Positions 1 to 8,288 of a DNA stretch of 64,000 bases are shown here, piece by piece. The notes beneath the pieces were generated by a model. The model saw nothing but the letters and a program-made list of their open reading frames with translations. It made no database searches and was not told the origin of the DNA. Where the stretch lies: assembly GCA_963782885.1 (NCBI GenBank), contig CAWALL010000020.1:62001-126000 (forward strand), written 5' to 3'. Numbering within the stretch: the stretch's first letter is position 1; every line of letters begins with the position of its first letter. This DNA comes from DATAOG01 sp963782885. GTDB lineage: Bacteria; Pseudomonadota; Alphaproteobacteria; Geminicoccales; Geminicoccaceae. Made by a program: the position numbers and the translations under genes.

Positions 1-2
1 AG

Positions 3-350
3 GCGGGCGGCCGCGGCTATTCGGTGTATTGCGCCTCGAAGGCCGGGATCCTGCTCCTGACCCAGTGCATGGCGCTCGATTTCGCCGCCGACCGGATCCG
101 GGTCAACGCGGTCTGTCCTGGCCCGACCGCGACGGCGATGGTGCTCGAGCGGACCAATGCTCCGGAGCGCGAGCGTGCGCGCTGGGCGAGCGAACTGCCG
201 GCCGGACGGATCGGCCAGCCCGAGGACACTGCCAGGGTGGTCGCCTATCTCGCTTCCGACGACGCTTCCTTCGTCACCGGCGCCGCCTGGGTGGTCGACG
301 GCGGTCGGCTGCTGACCGGCATCGGCCAGAGCACCGTCGGCCGGCCCTGA
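3..350 (+). CDS. SDR-family oxidoreductase, C-terminal part (5' end outside window)
   Basis: The frame is open from the window edge and ends at TGA 348-350. It reads through YCASK, the Tyr-x-x-x-Lys catalytic pair of short-chain dehydrogenases, then RVNAVCPGPTAT and GAAWVVDGG, the classical SDR C-terminal signatures. About 115 residues are visible, so roughly the first half, including the Rossmann glycine motif, lies upstream. The family reduces or oxidises hydroxyl/keto groups with NAD(P)H in the cytoplasm; the substrate cannot be told. A GTG at 24 is internal and is not the start. The next gene begins 11 bases later on the same strand, suggesting co-transcription. Confidence 0.9.
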   Translation, partial: AGGRGYSVYCASKAGILLLTQCMALDFAADRIRVNAVCPGPTATAMVLERTNAPERERARWASELPAGRIGQPEDTARVVAYLASDDASFVTGAAWVVDGGRLLTGIGQSTVGRP

Positions 351-361
351 CTGCGAGCTCG

Positions 362-2053
362 ATGCCGGGCGCGGGTCGAGGTCGATGGCGGAAGACCGCC
401 GCACGGCTGCTGCTCGTCGGCGGGCTGCTCGGCTTAGCGTTCCTGGCGGGCGCGGTGTTCGCGGGCAGGCGGATCTATCCCTATGACAGGATCGTTGCCC
501 TCGGCCAACACCTCGTCCCGGACAGACAAGATCGAAATACGACCATCACTACTGCTTTCCACACCTTGTCGAGTTCGACCATCGACGTTGCTGACCAGGT
601 TGGCGCTCCATCGATCGAAGATGGCAAGCTGTCCTGGGGCGGCGGCATCACCGCTCGTGCCAATACGATCATCGGCGTCACCAATCACGGTCAGTTTTTT
701 CTCTATCAAAATCAGAATGGGAGCCGAAAGCTCAGCCATCTCGATATCGAGACCGAAGACAATCGCGCCGCCTTCGTTGCCTATGCGACCGCCCATCGCG
801 TCAGTACTTTGGATGCTGAACGCTGGTTTCGGCACATAGATCTACTCTATACCGACCAGCCAACTGGCGCCGCGCTGCTTCTGTCTCATATATATTGGCA
901 TGATGCCCAGAAATGCTTTACGCTGCGAGTCTCAAAGCTGCCTCTTGGCGATGTCGATGATGTTCGACAGGTTGCCAAGACCGCCGGCGACTGGGTGACC
1001 GTCTATGATACCCAGCCCTGTCTTCGGCTGAAGACGACCGGGGCGGCCTGGGCCGCGCATCAGGCCGGTGGCCGGATCGCGCTCGACGGTGATGGGCGAA
1101 TCATTCTGACGGTCGGTGACTTTCAGTTCGACGGCTATAACTCAAAGGAGATCCATCCGCAAAGTCCGGCGTCGGACTACGGCAAGATCCTGCGGATCGA
1201 CCCGGGCACCGGGACCGCCGAAATCATCTCGATCGGTCATCGCAATCCGCAGGGTCTCGCTCTGGCGTCCGGCGGCATGATCTGGTCGACCGAGCACGGT
1301 CCCCAGGGCGGCGACGAGCTCAATCTCATTGAAAAGGGCGCCAACTACGGCTGGCCCTACGTGATCTACGGAACCTGGTACGGCAAGAAAGTCTGGCCGC
1401 TGTCGACCACGCAGGGCCGTCACCCGGGCTATCGCCGGCCGATCTTCGCCTGGCTGCCCTCGATCGCGGTCTCGAATCTGATCGTCATCCGGGGATTTGC
1501 ACCGGAATGGGACGGCGACCTGCTGGTGGCGTCGTTCAAGAACTATCTGTACCGGATGCGCTATGCCGAGGGTCGGATCATTTTCGCCGAGCCGATCTTC
1601 GTCGGCGCGCGCGTGCGCGACCTCGTCCAGCTCGAGGATGGCACGATCGTCCTGTGGAACGACGGCGGGAGCCTGACCGAGCTGCGCCTGGCCGACTCCG
1701 AGGGGCTCGATGCCGACGCCTGGATGCCGGCCGATCTCGAGGTCGGACGAAGAGACGCGGCTGTCAGCACCATCGAGGGTTGCCTCGGATGCCATAGCGT
1801 GGATCGCGGCGGCCCTGGGACGCGGGCGCCCAACCTTTGGGAGGTCTACCAAAGGCCGATCGGCGAGGCCCCCGGCTACGCGGGCTACTCCGGTGCTTTG
1901 AAGAGCAGGACCGGGGTCTGGACGACCGACGCCCTCGACGCGTTTTTGAAAGACCCGGACGCCTTCGCGCCCGGCACGGTGATGGAGGCGCAGCCCGTCT
2001 CCGATGACGGCGTGCGGCGGGCCGTGGTCGCATACCTGCGCTCGCTGCGGTAG
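362..2053 (+). CDS. PQQ-dependent sugar dehydrogenase-like beta-propeller with C-terminal cytochrome c domain
   Basis: A 563-residue protein. The chosen ATG at 362 gives a basic N-terminus followed by one hydrophobic helix (about residues 14-34), a signal anchor or signal peptide, so the enzyme should act in the periplasm. The middle carries soluble-glucose/sorbosone dehydrogenase signatures: GHRNPQGLA, STEHGPQGGDELN and GANYGWP. Near the C-terminus CLGCH is a haem c site, with a later Met in GTVMEAQ as possible axial ligand. The likely role is oxidation of a sugar or alcohol with electrons passed through the fused haem to the respiratory chain. About 480-1000 looks less GC-rich than the rest. 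The substrate is unknown; the fold and haem site are clear. Confidence 0.85.
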   Translation: MPGAGRGRWRKTAARLLLVGGLLGLAFLAGAVFAGRRIYPYDRIVALGQHLVPDRQDRNTTITTAFHTLSSSTIDVADQVGAPSIEDGKLSWGGGITARANTIIGVTNHGQFFLYQNQNGSRKLSHLDIETEDNRAAFVAYATAHRVSTLDAERWFRHIDLLYTDQPTGAALLLSHIYWHDAQKCFTLRVSKLPLGDVDDVRQVAKTAGDWVTVYDTQPCLRLKTTGAAWAAHQAGGRIALDGDGRIILTVGDFQFDGYNSKEIHPQSPASDYGKILRIDPGTGTAEIISIGHRNPQGLALASGGMIWSTEHGPQGGDELNLIEKGANYGWPYVIYGTWYGKKVWPLSTTQGRHPGYRRPIFAWLPSIAVSNLIVIRGFAPEWDGDLLVASFKNYLYRMRYAEGRIIFAEPIFVGARVRDLVQLEDGTIVLWNDGGSLTELRLADSEGLDADAWMPADLEVGRRDAAVSTIEGCLGCHSVDRGGPGTRAPNLWEVYQRPIGEAPGYAGYSGALKSRTGVWTTDALDAFLKDPDAFAPGTVMEAQPVSDDGVRRAVVAYLRSLR

Positions 2054-2068
2054 CAGCGCGGCCTGGCC

Positions 2069-2611
2069 ATGGCGCCTGCGACCGCCGCCTCGCCCTGGGT
2101 CGTCCGCTTCGCGCCGCTGGTCGCGGCCGGGGCGCCGGTCCTCGATCTCGCCTGCGGCCAGGGCCGCCATGTCCGCCTGTTCCTCGCGCGCGGCCATCCG
2201 GTGACCGCGGTCGACGTCGACGTCTCCGGGCTCGAGGATCTGCAGGGCGCGTCCGGGCTGGAGGTGGTCGCCGCGGATCTCGAGGCCGGCTCGGCCTGGC
2301 CGCTGGCCGGCCGCCGGTTCGGCGCGGTGGTGGTCACCAACTATCTCTGGCGCCCGCTTTTTCCGCACATCCTCAATTCGGTCGGGCCCGGCGGGGTCCT
2401 GCTGTACGAGACCTTCGCGCTCGGCAACGAAGCCTATGGCCGGCCGAGCAATCCGGACTTCCTGCTGCGGCCCGGCGAGCTGATCGAGCGCGTGCAGGGC
2501 CGGCTTCAGATCGTCGCCTATGAGCACGGCTGCCTGGAGCGGCCTGTGCCGATGGTCGGGCAGCGAATCTGCGCCCGGCGCGGGGAACAACCGGTCGCCC
2601 TCGGGCGTTAA
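2069..2611 (+). CDS. class I SAM-dependent methyltransferase
   Basis: A 180-residue protein starting at ATG 2069, 15 bases after the dehydrogenase. VLDLACGQGRH near residue 25 is motif I of class I methyltransferases (SAM binding), followed by an acidic strand end (VTAVDVDVSG) and a GGVLLYETFALG segment typical of motif post-II/III in the tellurite-resistance/UbiE-like group. It is short for the family but has the complete core. It probably methylates a small molecule in the cytoplasm; the substrate cannot be inferred. Spacing and strand suggest one transcript with the preceding gene. Confidence 0.8.
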   Translation: MAPATAASPWVVRFAPLVAAGAPVLDLACGQGRHVRLFLARGHPVTAVDVDVSGLEDLQGASGLEVVAADLEAGSAWPLAGRRFGAVVVTNYLWRPLFPHILNSVGPGGVLLYETFALGNEAYGRPSNPDFLLRPGELIERVQGRLQIVAYEHGCLERPVPMVGQRICARRGEQPVALGR

Positions 2612-2660
2612 CTCGCGACGGCCGGCGGAGTGTCCGCCGGCTGATCGTAGGGGAGGGCTT

Positions 2661-2993
2661 GTGCTCGGCGATCCTTTGGTACCCTATCTGGTCCGTCATG
2701 GTCTCGCCGGTACGCTTGCCGGCTGGCTCACCGCGGGCCTGCTCCTGGCATGGAACGTTGCCGGGGTCGGCGGGCTGGTATTGACCTCCGATCTGTTCCC
2801 GGTGCCGCTGTTCATGCTGTTCGCGTCGTTCGGCCTGACCTTTGCCAGTGTCTCGATGGGCGCTGCGATCATGGGCCTCAGCCGCGCCGAGCCGCGAGAG
2901 GGGAAGCCAAATCAACCAGCGGCGTCGCCACGTCCGCAAAGCGCCCTGGCGACGACGCTCGCGACCTCGCCACCAGCCGGTCGTCGGCCTTGA
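2661..2993 (+). CDS. small inner-membrane protein, two predicted helices
   Basis: A GTG at 2661 is preceded by a strong Shine-Dalgarno stretch (GGGGAGGG at about 2650-2657), which decides the start over an in-frame upstream ATG lying inside the methyltransferase gene. The 110-residue product has two hydrophobic segments: about residues 14-38 (GTLAGWLTAGLLLAWN region) and about 45-68 (PLFMLFASFGLTFASVSMG). A polar, proline-rich tail of about 40 residues follows. No enzymatic motif is visible and the family is not recognised. The tail could be out of register, because its composition changes abruptly after about residue 75. Confidence 0.6.
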   Translation: MLGDPLVPYLVRHGLAGTLAGWLTAGLLLAWNVAGVGGLVLTSDLFPVPLFMLFASFGLTFASVSMGAAIMGLSRAEPREGKPNQPAASPRPQSALATTLATSPPAGRRP

Positions 2994-3305
2994 CCAAGGA
3001 TTGCGCGAGCGCCTTGGCCACGCAAAGCCGGATGCACGCATAGGCGGCCTGCCGCAGCGCCTTCTTCAACGGAGTCGCCGGGGCCGGCGTGCGCCGTTGC
3101 GCCGCGATTATCATGAAGGTGGCACCCGGCTCACCGCTCGGGCCTGCTCGAAAATCGCGCGGTATTTGGCCTCGGCCGCGCATTTGTTGCGCACCTCGCG
3201 GACCCTCGAGCCGTGGCACCTGCGTCGCGAGAACCGTCGTGACTCCAGCGTGCGGGCGCGTGCTATGCTGACGCTCCACATCACCAGGGGAAGGGCGGAA
3301 AGACC
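2994..3305. other. intergenic stretch without a supported gene
   Basis: Open frames exist on both strands (for example 2878-3279 on the minus strand), but they overlap the preceding gene, lack a convincing ribosome site and match no family I recognise. The last 20 bases hold the purine-rich ribosome site of the following GST gene. Confidence 0.4.
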
Positions 3306-3950
3306 GTGATCGATCTGTATACCTGGAGCACGCCGAACGGGCGCAAGGTCTCGATCATGCTGGAGGAGATCGGGCTGCCCTACGAGGTCCATCCGATCAA
3401 CATCGGTCAGGGCGATCAGTTCAAGCCCGAGTTCCTGGCAGTCAGCCCGAACAACAAGATCCCGGGGATCGTCGACCGCGACAACGGCTACAAGATGTTC
3501 GAATCGGGCGCGATCCTGATCTATCTGGCCGACAAGAGCGGGCAGCTGCTGCCCGGCCTGGACGACCAGCTGAAGCGCATGGACGTGATGCAGTGGCTGA
3601 TGTTCCAGATGGGCGGCGTCGGCCCGTTCTTCGGTCAGACCCACCACTTCAACCGCTTTGCCAAGGAAAAGATTCCGTACGCGATCGAGCGCTACGTCAC
3701 CGAGACCAAGCGGCTCTACGGCGTCATGGACAAGCGCCTGGGCGAGGTTGCGTATCTGGCGGGCGACGACTATACGGTCGCCGACGTCGCGACCTGGCCC
3801 TGGGTGTCACGCTTCGACTGGCACGGGCTCGAGAGCGGCCTGCGCGATTTTCCGAACGTCCGCCGCTGGTACGAGGCGATCCGGGTGCGGCCGGCGGTGC
3901 AGCGTGGCTACGACGTGCCGAAGATGGGCAACGAGATCCCGGTCGCGTGA
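3306..3950 (+). CDS. glutathione S-transferase family protein (YfcG-like)
   Basis: A 214-residue protein starting at GTG 3306 behind GGGGAAGGGCGGA. The thioredoxin-fold N-terminal domain has TPNGRKVSIMLEE, NNKIPGIVD (cis-Pro) and FESGAILIYLAD, the glutathione-binding ESGAI signature. The all-helical C-terminal domain ends in YTVADVATWPW. This arrangement, with TPNGxK in place of a catalytic Ser/Cys, is that of YfcG/YghU-type enzymes that reduce disulfides or organic peroxides with glutathione. It is full length and intact, and overlaps the next gene by four bases, implying translational coupling. Confidence 0.9.
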   Translation: MIDLYTWSTPNGRKVSIMLEEIGLPYEVHPINIGQGDQFKPEFLAVSPNNKIPGIVDRDNGYKMFESGAILIYLADKSGQLLPGLDDQLKRMDVMQWLMFQMGGVGPFFGQTHHFNRFAKEKIPYAIERYVTETKRLYGVMDKRLGEVAYLAGDDYTVADVATWPWVSRFDWHGLESGLRDFPNVRRWYEAIRVRPAVQRGYDVPKMGNEIPVA

Positions 3951-4435
3951 GCCGGCTCACGCATCCCGCGGTCCAGCGGGTCCAGGCAGCGCTGGCGGCG
4001 AAGGGCTCGCGGGCGGCGGTGATCGAGCTCGCCGAGACCGCGCGCAGCGCGGCGGACGCCGCCCGCGCGCTCGGGGTCGAACAGGGCGCGATCGTCAAGT
4101 CGCTGCTGTTCGCGATCGACGGCGCGCCGGTCATGGCGCTGGTCGCAGGCGATCGGCGCTGCGATACCAAAGCCCTGCCCGGGGCCTTCGGCCGGCAGGG
4201 GCTGGTGCTGCAGGCCGATGCCGAGCGGGTGCGCGCGGTCACCGGCTTCGTGATCGGCGGGGTGGCCCCGGTCGGCCACCCGCGGCCGGTGCTGACCGCG
4301 ATCGACGACAGCCTGGGTCGCTTCGAGACCGTCTACGCCGCGGCCGGCCATCCGTTCTGCGTGTTCGCGACCACGGTCCTGGAACTCAGCCTGATCACCG
4401 GCGGGGCCGTGGTCAAGGGCCTCTCCTGCGCTTGA
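3947..4435 (+). CDS. YbaK/ProX-type aminoacyl-tRNA deacylase domain protein
   Basis: The GTG start at 3947 overlaps the GST stop (GTGA), giving 162 residues. The protein has the YbaK/aa-tRNA-synthetase-associated fold signature: an EQGAIVKSLLF segment with the conserved Lys, KALPGAFGRQGL, TGFVIGGVAPVGHP, and a C-terminal TVLELSLITGG. Members hydrolyse mischarged tRNAs such as Cys-tRNA(Pro) or Ala-tRNA(Pro). Length is normal and the frame is intact. Coupling to a GST gene is not a known functional pairing. The exact tRNA substrate is undetermined. Confidence 0.88.
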   Translation: MSRLTHPAVQRVQAALAAKGSRAAVIELAETARSAADAARALGVEQGAIVKSLLFAIDGAPVMALVAGDRRCDTKALPGAFGRQGLVLQADAERVRAVTGFVIGGVAPVGHPRPVLTAIDDSLGRFETVYAAAGHPFCVFATTVLELSLITGGAVVKGLSCA

Positions 4436-4508
4436 GCACAGCCGGGGTCGGCCCCATATCGCTTCGATTGACGCCGGATTCCCGCTTCAGTAGAAGGAAG
4501 CGCCCTCC

Positions 4509-4601
4509 GGAGGGGTGGCCGAGTGGCTGAAGGCGGCGGTTTGCTAAACCGTTATACGGTGATAAGCCGTATCGTGGGTTCGAATCCCATCCCCTCCGCC
4601 A
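4509..4601 (+). tRNA. tRNA-Ser (anticodon GCU), CCA encoded
   Basis: A long class II tRNA. The acceptor stem GGAGGGG (4509-4515) pairs with CCCCTCC (4591-4597), followed by G and an encoded CCA (4599-4601). The anticodon loop TTGCTAA gives GCU, reading AGC/AGU serine codons. A long variable arm (TTATACGGTGATAAGCCGTAT region) and the T-loop GGTTCGAATCC are both present. The 3' end of such genes is a common integration site; the sequence changes to sparse, low-coding DNA right after it. Confidence 0.97.
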
Positions 4602-4938
4602 ACATATATGCTAAGCCACTGCGCCAAAAGACGTTTTCCCGGCAACTCTCTTTTGATCCCACATTTGTGCCCACTTCCGTTCGGCGCCACGCTCGCCAGG
4701 GCCGGCAGCCGCGCACGTGCTGGCGACACTGGCGCGGCCTAGGCTGCCGGTCCGGCGCGCACGCGCGAGAGCGTTCGGACATCGACAAAATCTGTCGCGC
4801 AGTACGCGCGAGAGACGCGCCCTGCCTCCAGATGCTGTAATCGGGCCGCCGCGCATGTGCCCGGCCTGCGCGCCAGCACCCTCGATGGAAACCCGGAGCA
4901 CCTTTCGTTCGCCTCTGCTCGGGCCAACATTGTCGACT
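4602..4938. other. non-coding stretch downstream of tRNA-Ser
   Basis: Short open frames occur but none has a ribosome site or a recognisable product. The first 100 bases are clearly less GC-rich than the surroundings. Position after a tRNA 3' end makes an old integration scar possible, but no integrase or repeated tRNA tail was found in the window. Confidence 0.35.
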
Positions 4939-5139
4939 ATGGACCGGGACTACTGGACGAAGGCGCTCAACGTAGCCGAGCGAGAGCTCGAGGCAGCGAC
5001 GACCCGCAGCGGCCTGAACGCGGCGGCCAGGAAGGTGATGCGGGCCAAGCAGCAGCTGAAGTGGCTCGGGGAGCCGACCGGGACCTCGAAGGGTCGGCGA
5101 GCTACCCGTGCCACCGGACCGGCGGTCTCTTCCTCATGA
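4939..5139 (+). CDS. hypothetical small protein (66 aa)
   Basis: ATG 4939 opens a short frame beginning MDRDYWTKALNVAERELEAA, a charged, helix-forming sequence with natural codon use. It is followed by a basic patch with RAKQQLKWLGEP. There is no membrane segment. The family is not recognised; the amphipathic, Arg/Lys-rich character fits a small nucleic-acid-associated or accessory-element protein, which is inference. Its 3' end overlaps the convergent gene 5102-5356 by 38 bases. Confidence 0.45.
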   Translation: MDRDYWTKALNVAERELEAATTRSGLNAAARKVMRAKQQLKWLGEPTGTSKGRRATRATGPAVSSS

Positions 5140-5356
5140 CCTGATCGGCCTCGTCGATCTCGAACCCCGAGGGCTCGAGGTGCTCGACCACCCGCTTGGC
5201 GAGCATCTGGCGGGCGTCGTCGGCGGTGTGCTCTTTGAGGGTGCGGCGCAGGAGGTCGCGGCTGCGGCTGACCGCGAAGCCGATCGAGAACGCGAGCTGG
5301 TCCCGGAATGAGCGGTGACTCCATCGGTTTGTTCTGGTTTTGTTCTGATCCGCCAT
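5102..5356 (-). CDS. hypothetical protein (84 aa)
   Basis: The ATG at 5356 begins MADQNKTRTNRWSHRSFRDQ, and the protein continues with a helical segment (LLRRTLKEHTADDARQMLAK) and an acidic end (EIDEADQVM). Composition and third-position GC are those of real genes, while the opposite strand reads poorly here. No family is recognised. It lies among other small, partly degraded ORFs behind the tRNA, consistent with accessory DNA. Confidence 0.45.
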   Translation of the reverse strand: MADQNKTRTNRWSHRSFRDQLAFSIGFAVSRSRDLLRRTLKEHTADDARQMLAKRVVEHLEPSGFEIDEADQVMRKRPPVRWHG

Positions 5357-5394
5357 GTGACCCGCGGCGCGGCGCACTTGTCAAGGGGCTGCCG

Positions 5395-5627
5395 TTAGCA
5401 GGGTGGTCCGTCGGCCTCGTCGTGATCGTCGGCGTCATCGTCGGCGGCGTCCTCGAGGTCTTCGGCACGTCGCAGGTCAGGAGTCGCTCGAGGAGCTGGT
5501 CGTCTACCGCCAGCGTGATGAGCGTCCGGCCGATGGCGTCGCGGCCAGCCAGTTCGCCGTGCTCGAGCAGGTGGTGCAGGACCGTTCGAGCTTCCGTGCC
5601 GGGATCGGGCAGGTAGCGAGACAACCA
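5395..5627 (-). pseudogene. frameshifted small ORF with acidic tail
   Basis: Reading leftwards, one frame gives a plausible helical protein (SRYLPDPGTEARTVLHHLLE, then GRTLITLAVDDQLLERLLT). Near 5480 the sense moves to the neighbouring frame as AEDLEDAADDDADDHDEADG followed by a stop. An Asp/Glu-rich tail after a helical body is a recurrent pattern in small alphaproteobacterial accessory proteins, as I recall it. One base indel explains the break. No start codon can be fixed. Confidence 0.35.
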
Positions 5628-5697
5628 ATTCGGCTGCCCAGCTCGCGGTCGAGGACCCCGACCCAGTGCAATCGATTGCACTGAACGTCCCCACCAG

Positions 5698-6021
5698 CTC
5701 GAGGGCCGAATCCCCCAGAACTGGGCCGTCAAGGAGCGCGGCCCCCTGTGGGAGCCGATAGCCCTCGGCAGCATCGGCGTCTGGCGCCCGGCCGTCCTCG
5801 AGGAAGACCGCGGGACCAGCCGGAAGGGGCCCGACTGGCAGCCGCAGATCCTGCCCTATCAGGTCGACGTCGCGGTCGCCTGGGGCATGGGCGAGCCAGC
5901 CGAGGCGGTGACAATCACCAGCCTGCCGCCTGGCGGCCGCGGAGCCCACCCAGGGACGCCCTCGAGCGCGCCCGCGGAGCGCCCTCTCACGCTCGCCGAG
6001 GTCCCCGTCGCCCTCGCCTGA
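5698..6021 (+). pseudogene. coding remnant without a start codon
   Basis: The frame ending at TGA 6019-6021 reads like true protein over about 105 residues (RIPQNWAVKERGPLWEPIAL, then SIGVWRPAVLEEDRG, then DWQPQILPYQVDVAVAWGMG), but has no start and its sense is lost upstream near 5698. It looks like the C-terminal part of a larger protein whose front has been deleted or frameshifted. Family not recognised. Confidence 0.35.
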
Positions 6022-6439
6022 GTTGCCGCACAGGAGCCGCGCCCGGCGCGGTTCAGGGCGGTCCCCGCGGTGGTGGCGGTCGGTCATTGGCGAAGGCAGA
6101 ACGGACAGGCTGGTCCGGCCAGGTGCAGGCGTCGGAGAACCGGCGAAACTAGCGAACGACGGCGTCGCGGGCGATCAGTTGGTCAGTCGCCATCGCGGTC
6201 ACCGCGCACTTCAGCCGCCGGACAGGACTCAAGCAGGACATAAGGCCTGCCCAGCGTTGGTTCAATCATAACGAGAGATTTTTGCGGTTGACTTTTCCTT
6301 GTAGTTGATAGAGACATGCCAGGGGACGAGGTGCCAGGTAGGCTCCTCCGTCCCGCGCAACCGCCTGCGGGATCTTAATCTTTCGGAGACCACCGCGGCT
6401 CCACCCCTCGACATCCACCGACGGCTCGGGAGAGCCGCG
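6022..6439. other. intergenic region upstream of the metalloprotease gene
   Basis: There is no gene with a ribosome site here. A less GC-rich patch at about 6265-6305 (AT-rich around TTTTTGCGGTTGACTTTTCC) includes a TTGACT box about 130 bases before the chosen start and is the likeliest promoter area for the following gene. Confidence 0.35.
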
Positions 6440-7123
6440 TTGTCCAGCCTGTTGCACTTGCGCCGCTACCTCGCCCTGGTGCTCCTTGCGGCGGTGATTT
6501 TTCCAACTTCAGGTGCCCTGGGCGCTGTGAACCCGCCCGCCGGCGCCGTAGAGCGTCTCAGGGCCATCTCCCAGCAGTTGGTAGCGCTCAGCGCGCGGTA
6601 CCGCGACACGCCGAACCTGGCCCTGCTCGATCAGCTGACCGCGCTCGCCGCCGAGCGGGAGGCGCTGATGGCGGAGCTGATCGCCGATCATCCAGCCGCG
6701 ATCCTCAGGGTCGCGCTGCCCGAGCGGCTCGCCGCTCGCATCCCGCCGACGGCGCGGGCGCATGTCGAGGAGCGCTTGGCGGTCAAGGGCGAGCTCGAGA
6801 TCCTCCAAGTCGACGCCCGCGACCCGCGCGAGAGCCGGACCCTCTACTTCCTGAACGCGCCGGAGTCCGACGAGCGGTTTCAGCTCCACTTCGCGGGTCG
6901 GCAACCGGCGCTCCTTACCGGTACGCCCGTGCGCGCCCATGGCGTGGTGGTGTTCGGCGCCACCGGCGAGATCGACGACCTCGACGGCGCAATGGCGCTT
7001 GACGACGCCGAGACCGGCCTCGAGGTCCTCGCCGCCGACGGCAGCGGCACCGCCACCGGAACCAGCGCGACCACGGCGCCCGAGCTTTCCAAGACGCTAG
7101 GCGAGCAGGGCACCGCTGTGCTG

Positions 7124-8215
7124 CTAGTGTGCTGTCCCGTTGATACGGGAGCAAAGTCGTTCGAGTTTGGCCAGAATGGAGTCGGCGGTGGCGGTCCAGA
7201 CGAACGGTCGGCAGGTCTGGTTGTAGTGGGTCACGAAGTGATCAATCTTGGCAACCAGGTCGCGCACCGAGTGGAACGAGCCGCGCCGGATGGTCCTCTC
7301 GCTGATCAGGGCGAAGAAGCGCTCGACCAGATTGAGCCACGAGCTGTAGGTCGGGATGAAATGGAGGTGCCAGCGCGGCCGCGCGGCGAGCCAGGCCTTG
7401 ACCTTGGGATGCTTGTGGGTGGCGTAGTTGTCGAGGATGACGTGGATCTCGAGGTCGGCCGGCACGGCCTGCTCGATCGTGCGCAGGAAGCTGAGGAACT
7501 CCTGGTGCCGGTGCCGCGGGCGGCACTGCGCCAGGACGGTGCCGTCGAGCAGGTCGAGGGCAGCGAACAGCGTGGTGGTGCCATGGCGGAGGTAGTCGTG
7601 GGTCACGCCCTCGACGTAGCCGAAGCCCAGCGGCAGCAACGGCTGGGTGCGTTCGAGCGCTTGAATCTGGCTTTTCTCGTCGAGGCACAGGACCAGCGCC
7701 TTGTCGGGCGGGTTCAAGTACAGTCCAACCACGTCGCGCAGCTTCTCGATGAAGAACGGATCGGTCGACAGCTTGAAACTGTCGCGGCGATGGGGCTGCA
7801 GCCCGAACGCCTGCAGGAAGCGATGTACGCTGGTCTTGGCGATGCCGGTTTCGGCGGCCAACCCGCGCACGCTCCAATGGGTGGTCCCATCCTTGGGCCT
7901 GGCGTGCAGGGTCGTGTTGAGCAGCGCCGCGATGCGCTCGTCGTCGATCGAGCGCGGCTTGCCCGGGCGCAACTCGTCATGCAAGCCCTCGATGCGGCGG
8001 GCGACAAAGCGTTGGCGCCACTTGCCCACGGTCGCGTTGGTGGTGCCGAAGCGCCGCGCCACCGCGCTGTTGGTCGCGCCGGCGGCGCACGCGAGAACCA
8101 TGTTGGCGCGCCGCACCAGCGCCGCCGGCAGCGAGCGCGACCGGGCGATCGACTGCAACTGCGCCTGCTCCTCGTCACTCACCACGAGCTCCGCCTTCGG
8201 TCGACCCATCGCCAT
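7124..8215 (-). CDS. IS630-family transposase (DDE), copy 1
   Basis: A 363-residue intact transposase. The N-terminal helix-turn-helix region contains GATNSAVARRFGTTNATVGK. The DDE catalytic triad is visible as LCLDEKSQ, VILDNYATH and LNLVERFF. The ATG at 8215 begins MAMGRPKAELVVSDEEQ. The stop codon TAG (7124-7126) is not inside the element: it is made by the target TA plus the flanking G of CTAG read on this strand. Two identical copies in the window argue for recent activity. Confidence 0.95.
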   Translation of the reverse strand: MAMGRPKAELVVSDEEQAQLQSIARSRSLPAALVRRANMVLACAAGATNSAVARRFGTTNATVGKWRQRFVARRIEGLHDELRPGKPRSIDDERIAALLNTTLHARPKDGTTHWSVRGLAAETGIAKTSVHRFLQAFGLQPHRRDSFKLSTDPFFIEKLRDVVGLYLNPPDKALVLCLDEKSQIQALERTQPLLPLGFGYVEGVTHDYLRHGTTTLFAALDLLDGTVLAQCRPRHRHQEFLSFLRTIEQAVPADLEIHVILDNYATHKHPKVKAWLAARPRWHLHFIPTYSSWLNLVERFFALISERTIRRGSFHSVRDLVAKIDHFVTHYNQTCRPFVWTATADSILAKLERLCSRINGTAH

Positions 8216-8288
8216 CGAGGCTTCTCCATCACGAGGACACTCCCGATGGGATACGACACATATGCCAAAAACTAAAGGGACGGCACAC
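7127..8288 (-). mobile_element. IS630-family insertion sequence, copy 1
   Basis: A 1162-bp element with short terminal inverted repeats (GTGTGCTGTCCC at the left, GGGACGGCACAC at the right; one mismatch). It is flanked by TA at 7125-7126 and 8289-8290 within the target CTAG. IS630 elements duplicate TA and are known to favour CTAG. It appears identical, line by line, to the copy at 59027-60188 and lies in the same orientation. It interrupts the metalloprotease gene. Confidence 0.95.

Noticed and set aside
1142..2590. Long minus-strand open frame of 482 codons
   Set aside because: It lies opposite the well-supported dehydrogenase and methyltransferase genes; GC-rich DNA with strong third-position bias leaves antisense frames open. 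No ribosome site or domain.
2878..3279. Minus-strand ORF opposite the small membrane protein gene
   Set aside because: Overlaps the plus-strand gene, has no ribosome site and no recognisable domain; left as intergenic.
4544..4788. Minus-strand ORFs ending in GMGFEPT-type sequence over tRNA-Ser
   Set aside because: The peptide comes from reading the tRNA gene itself in reverse, a well-known annotation artefact.
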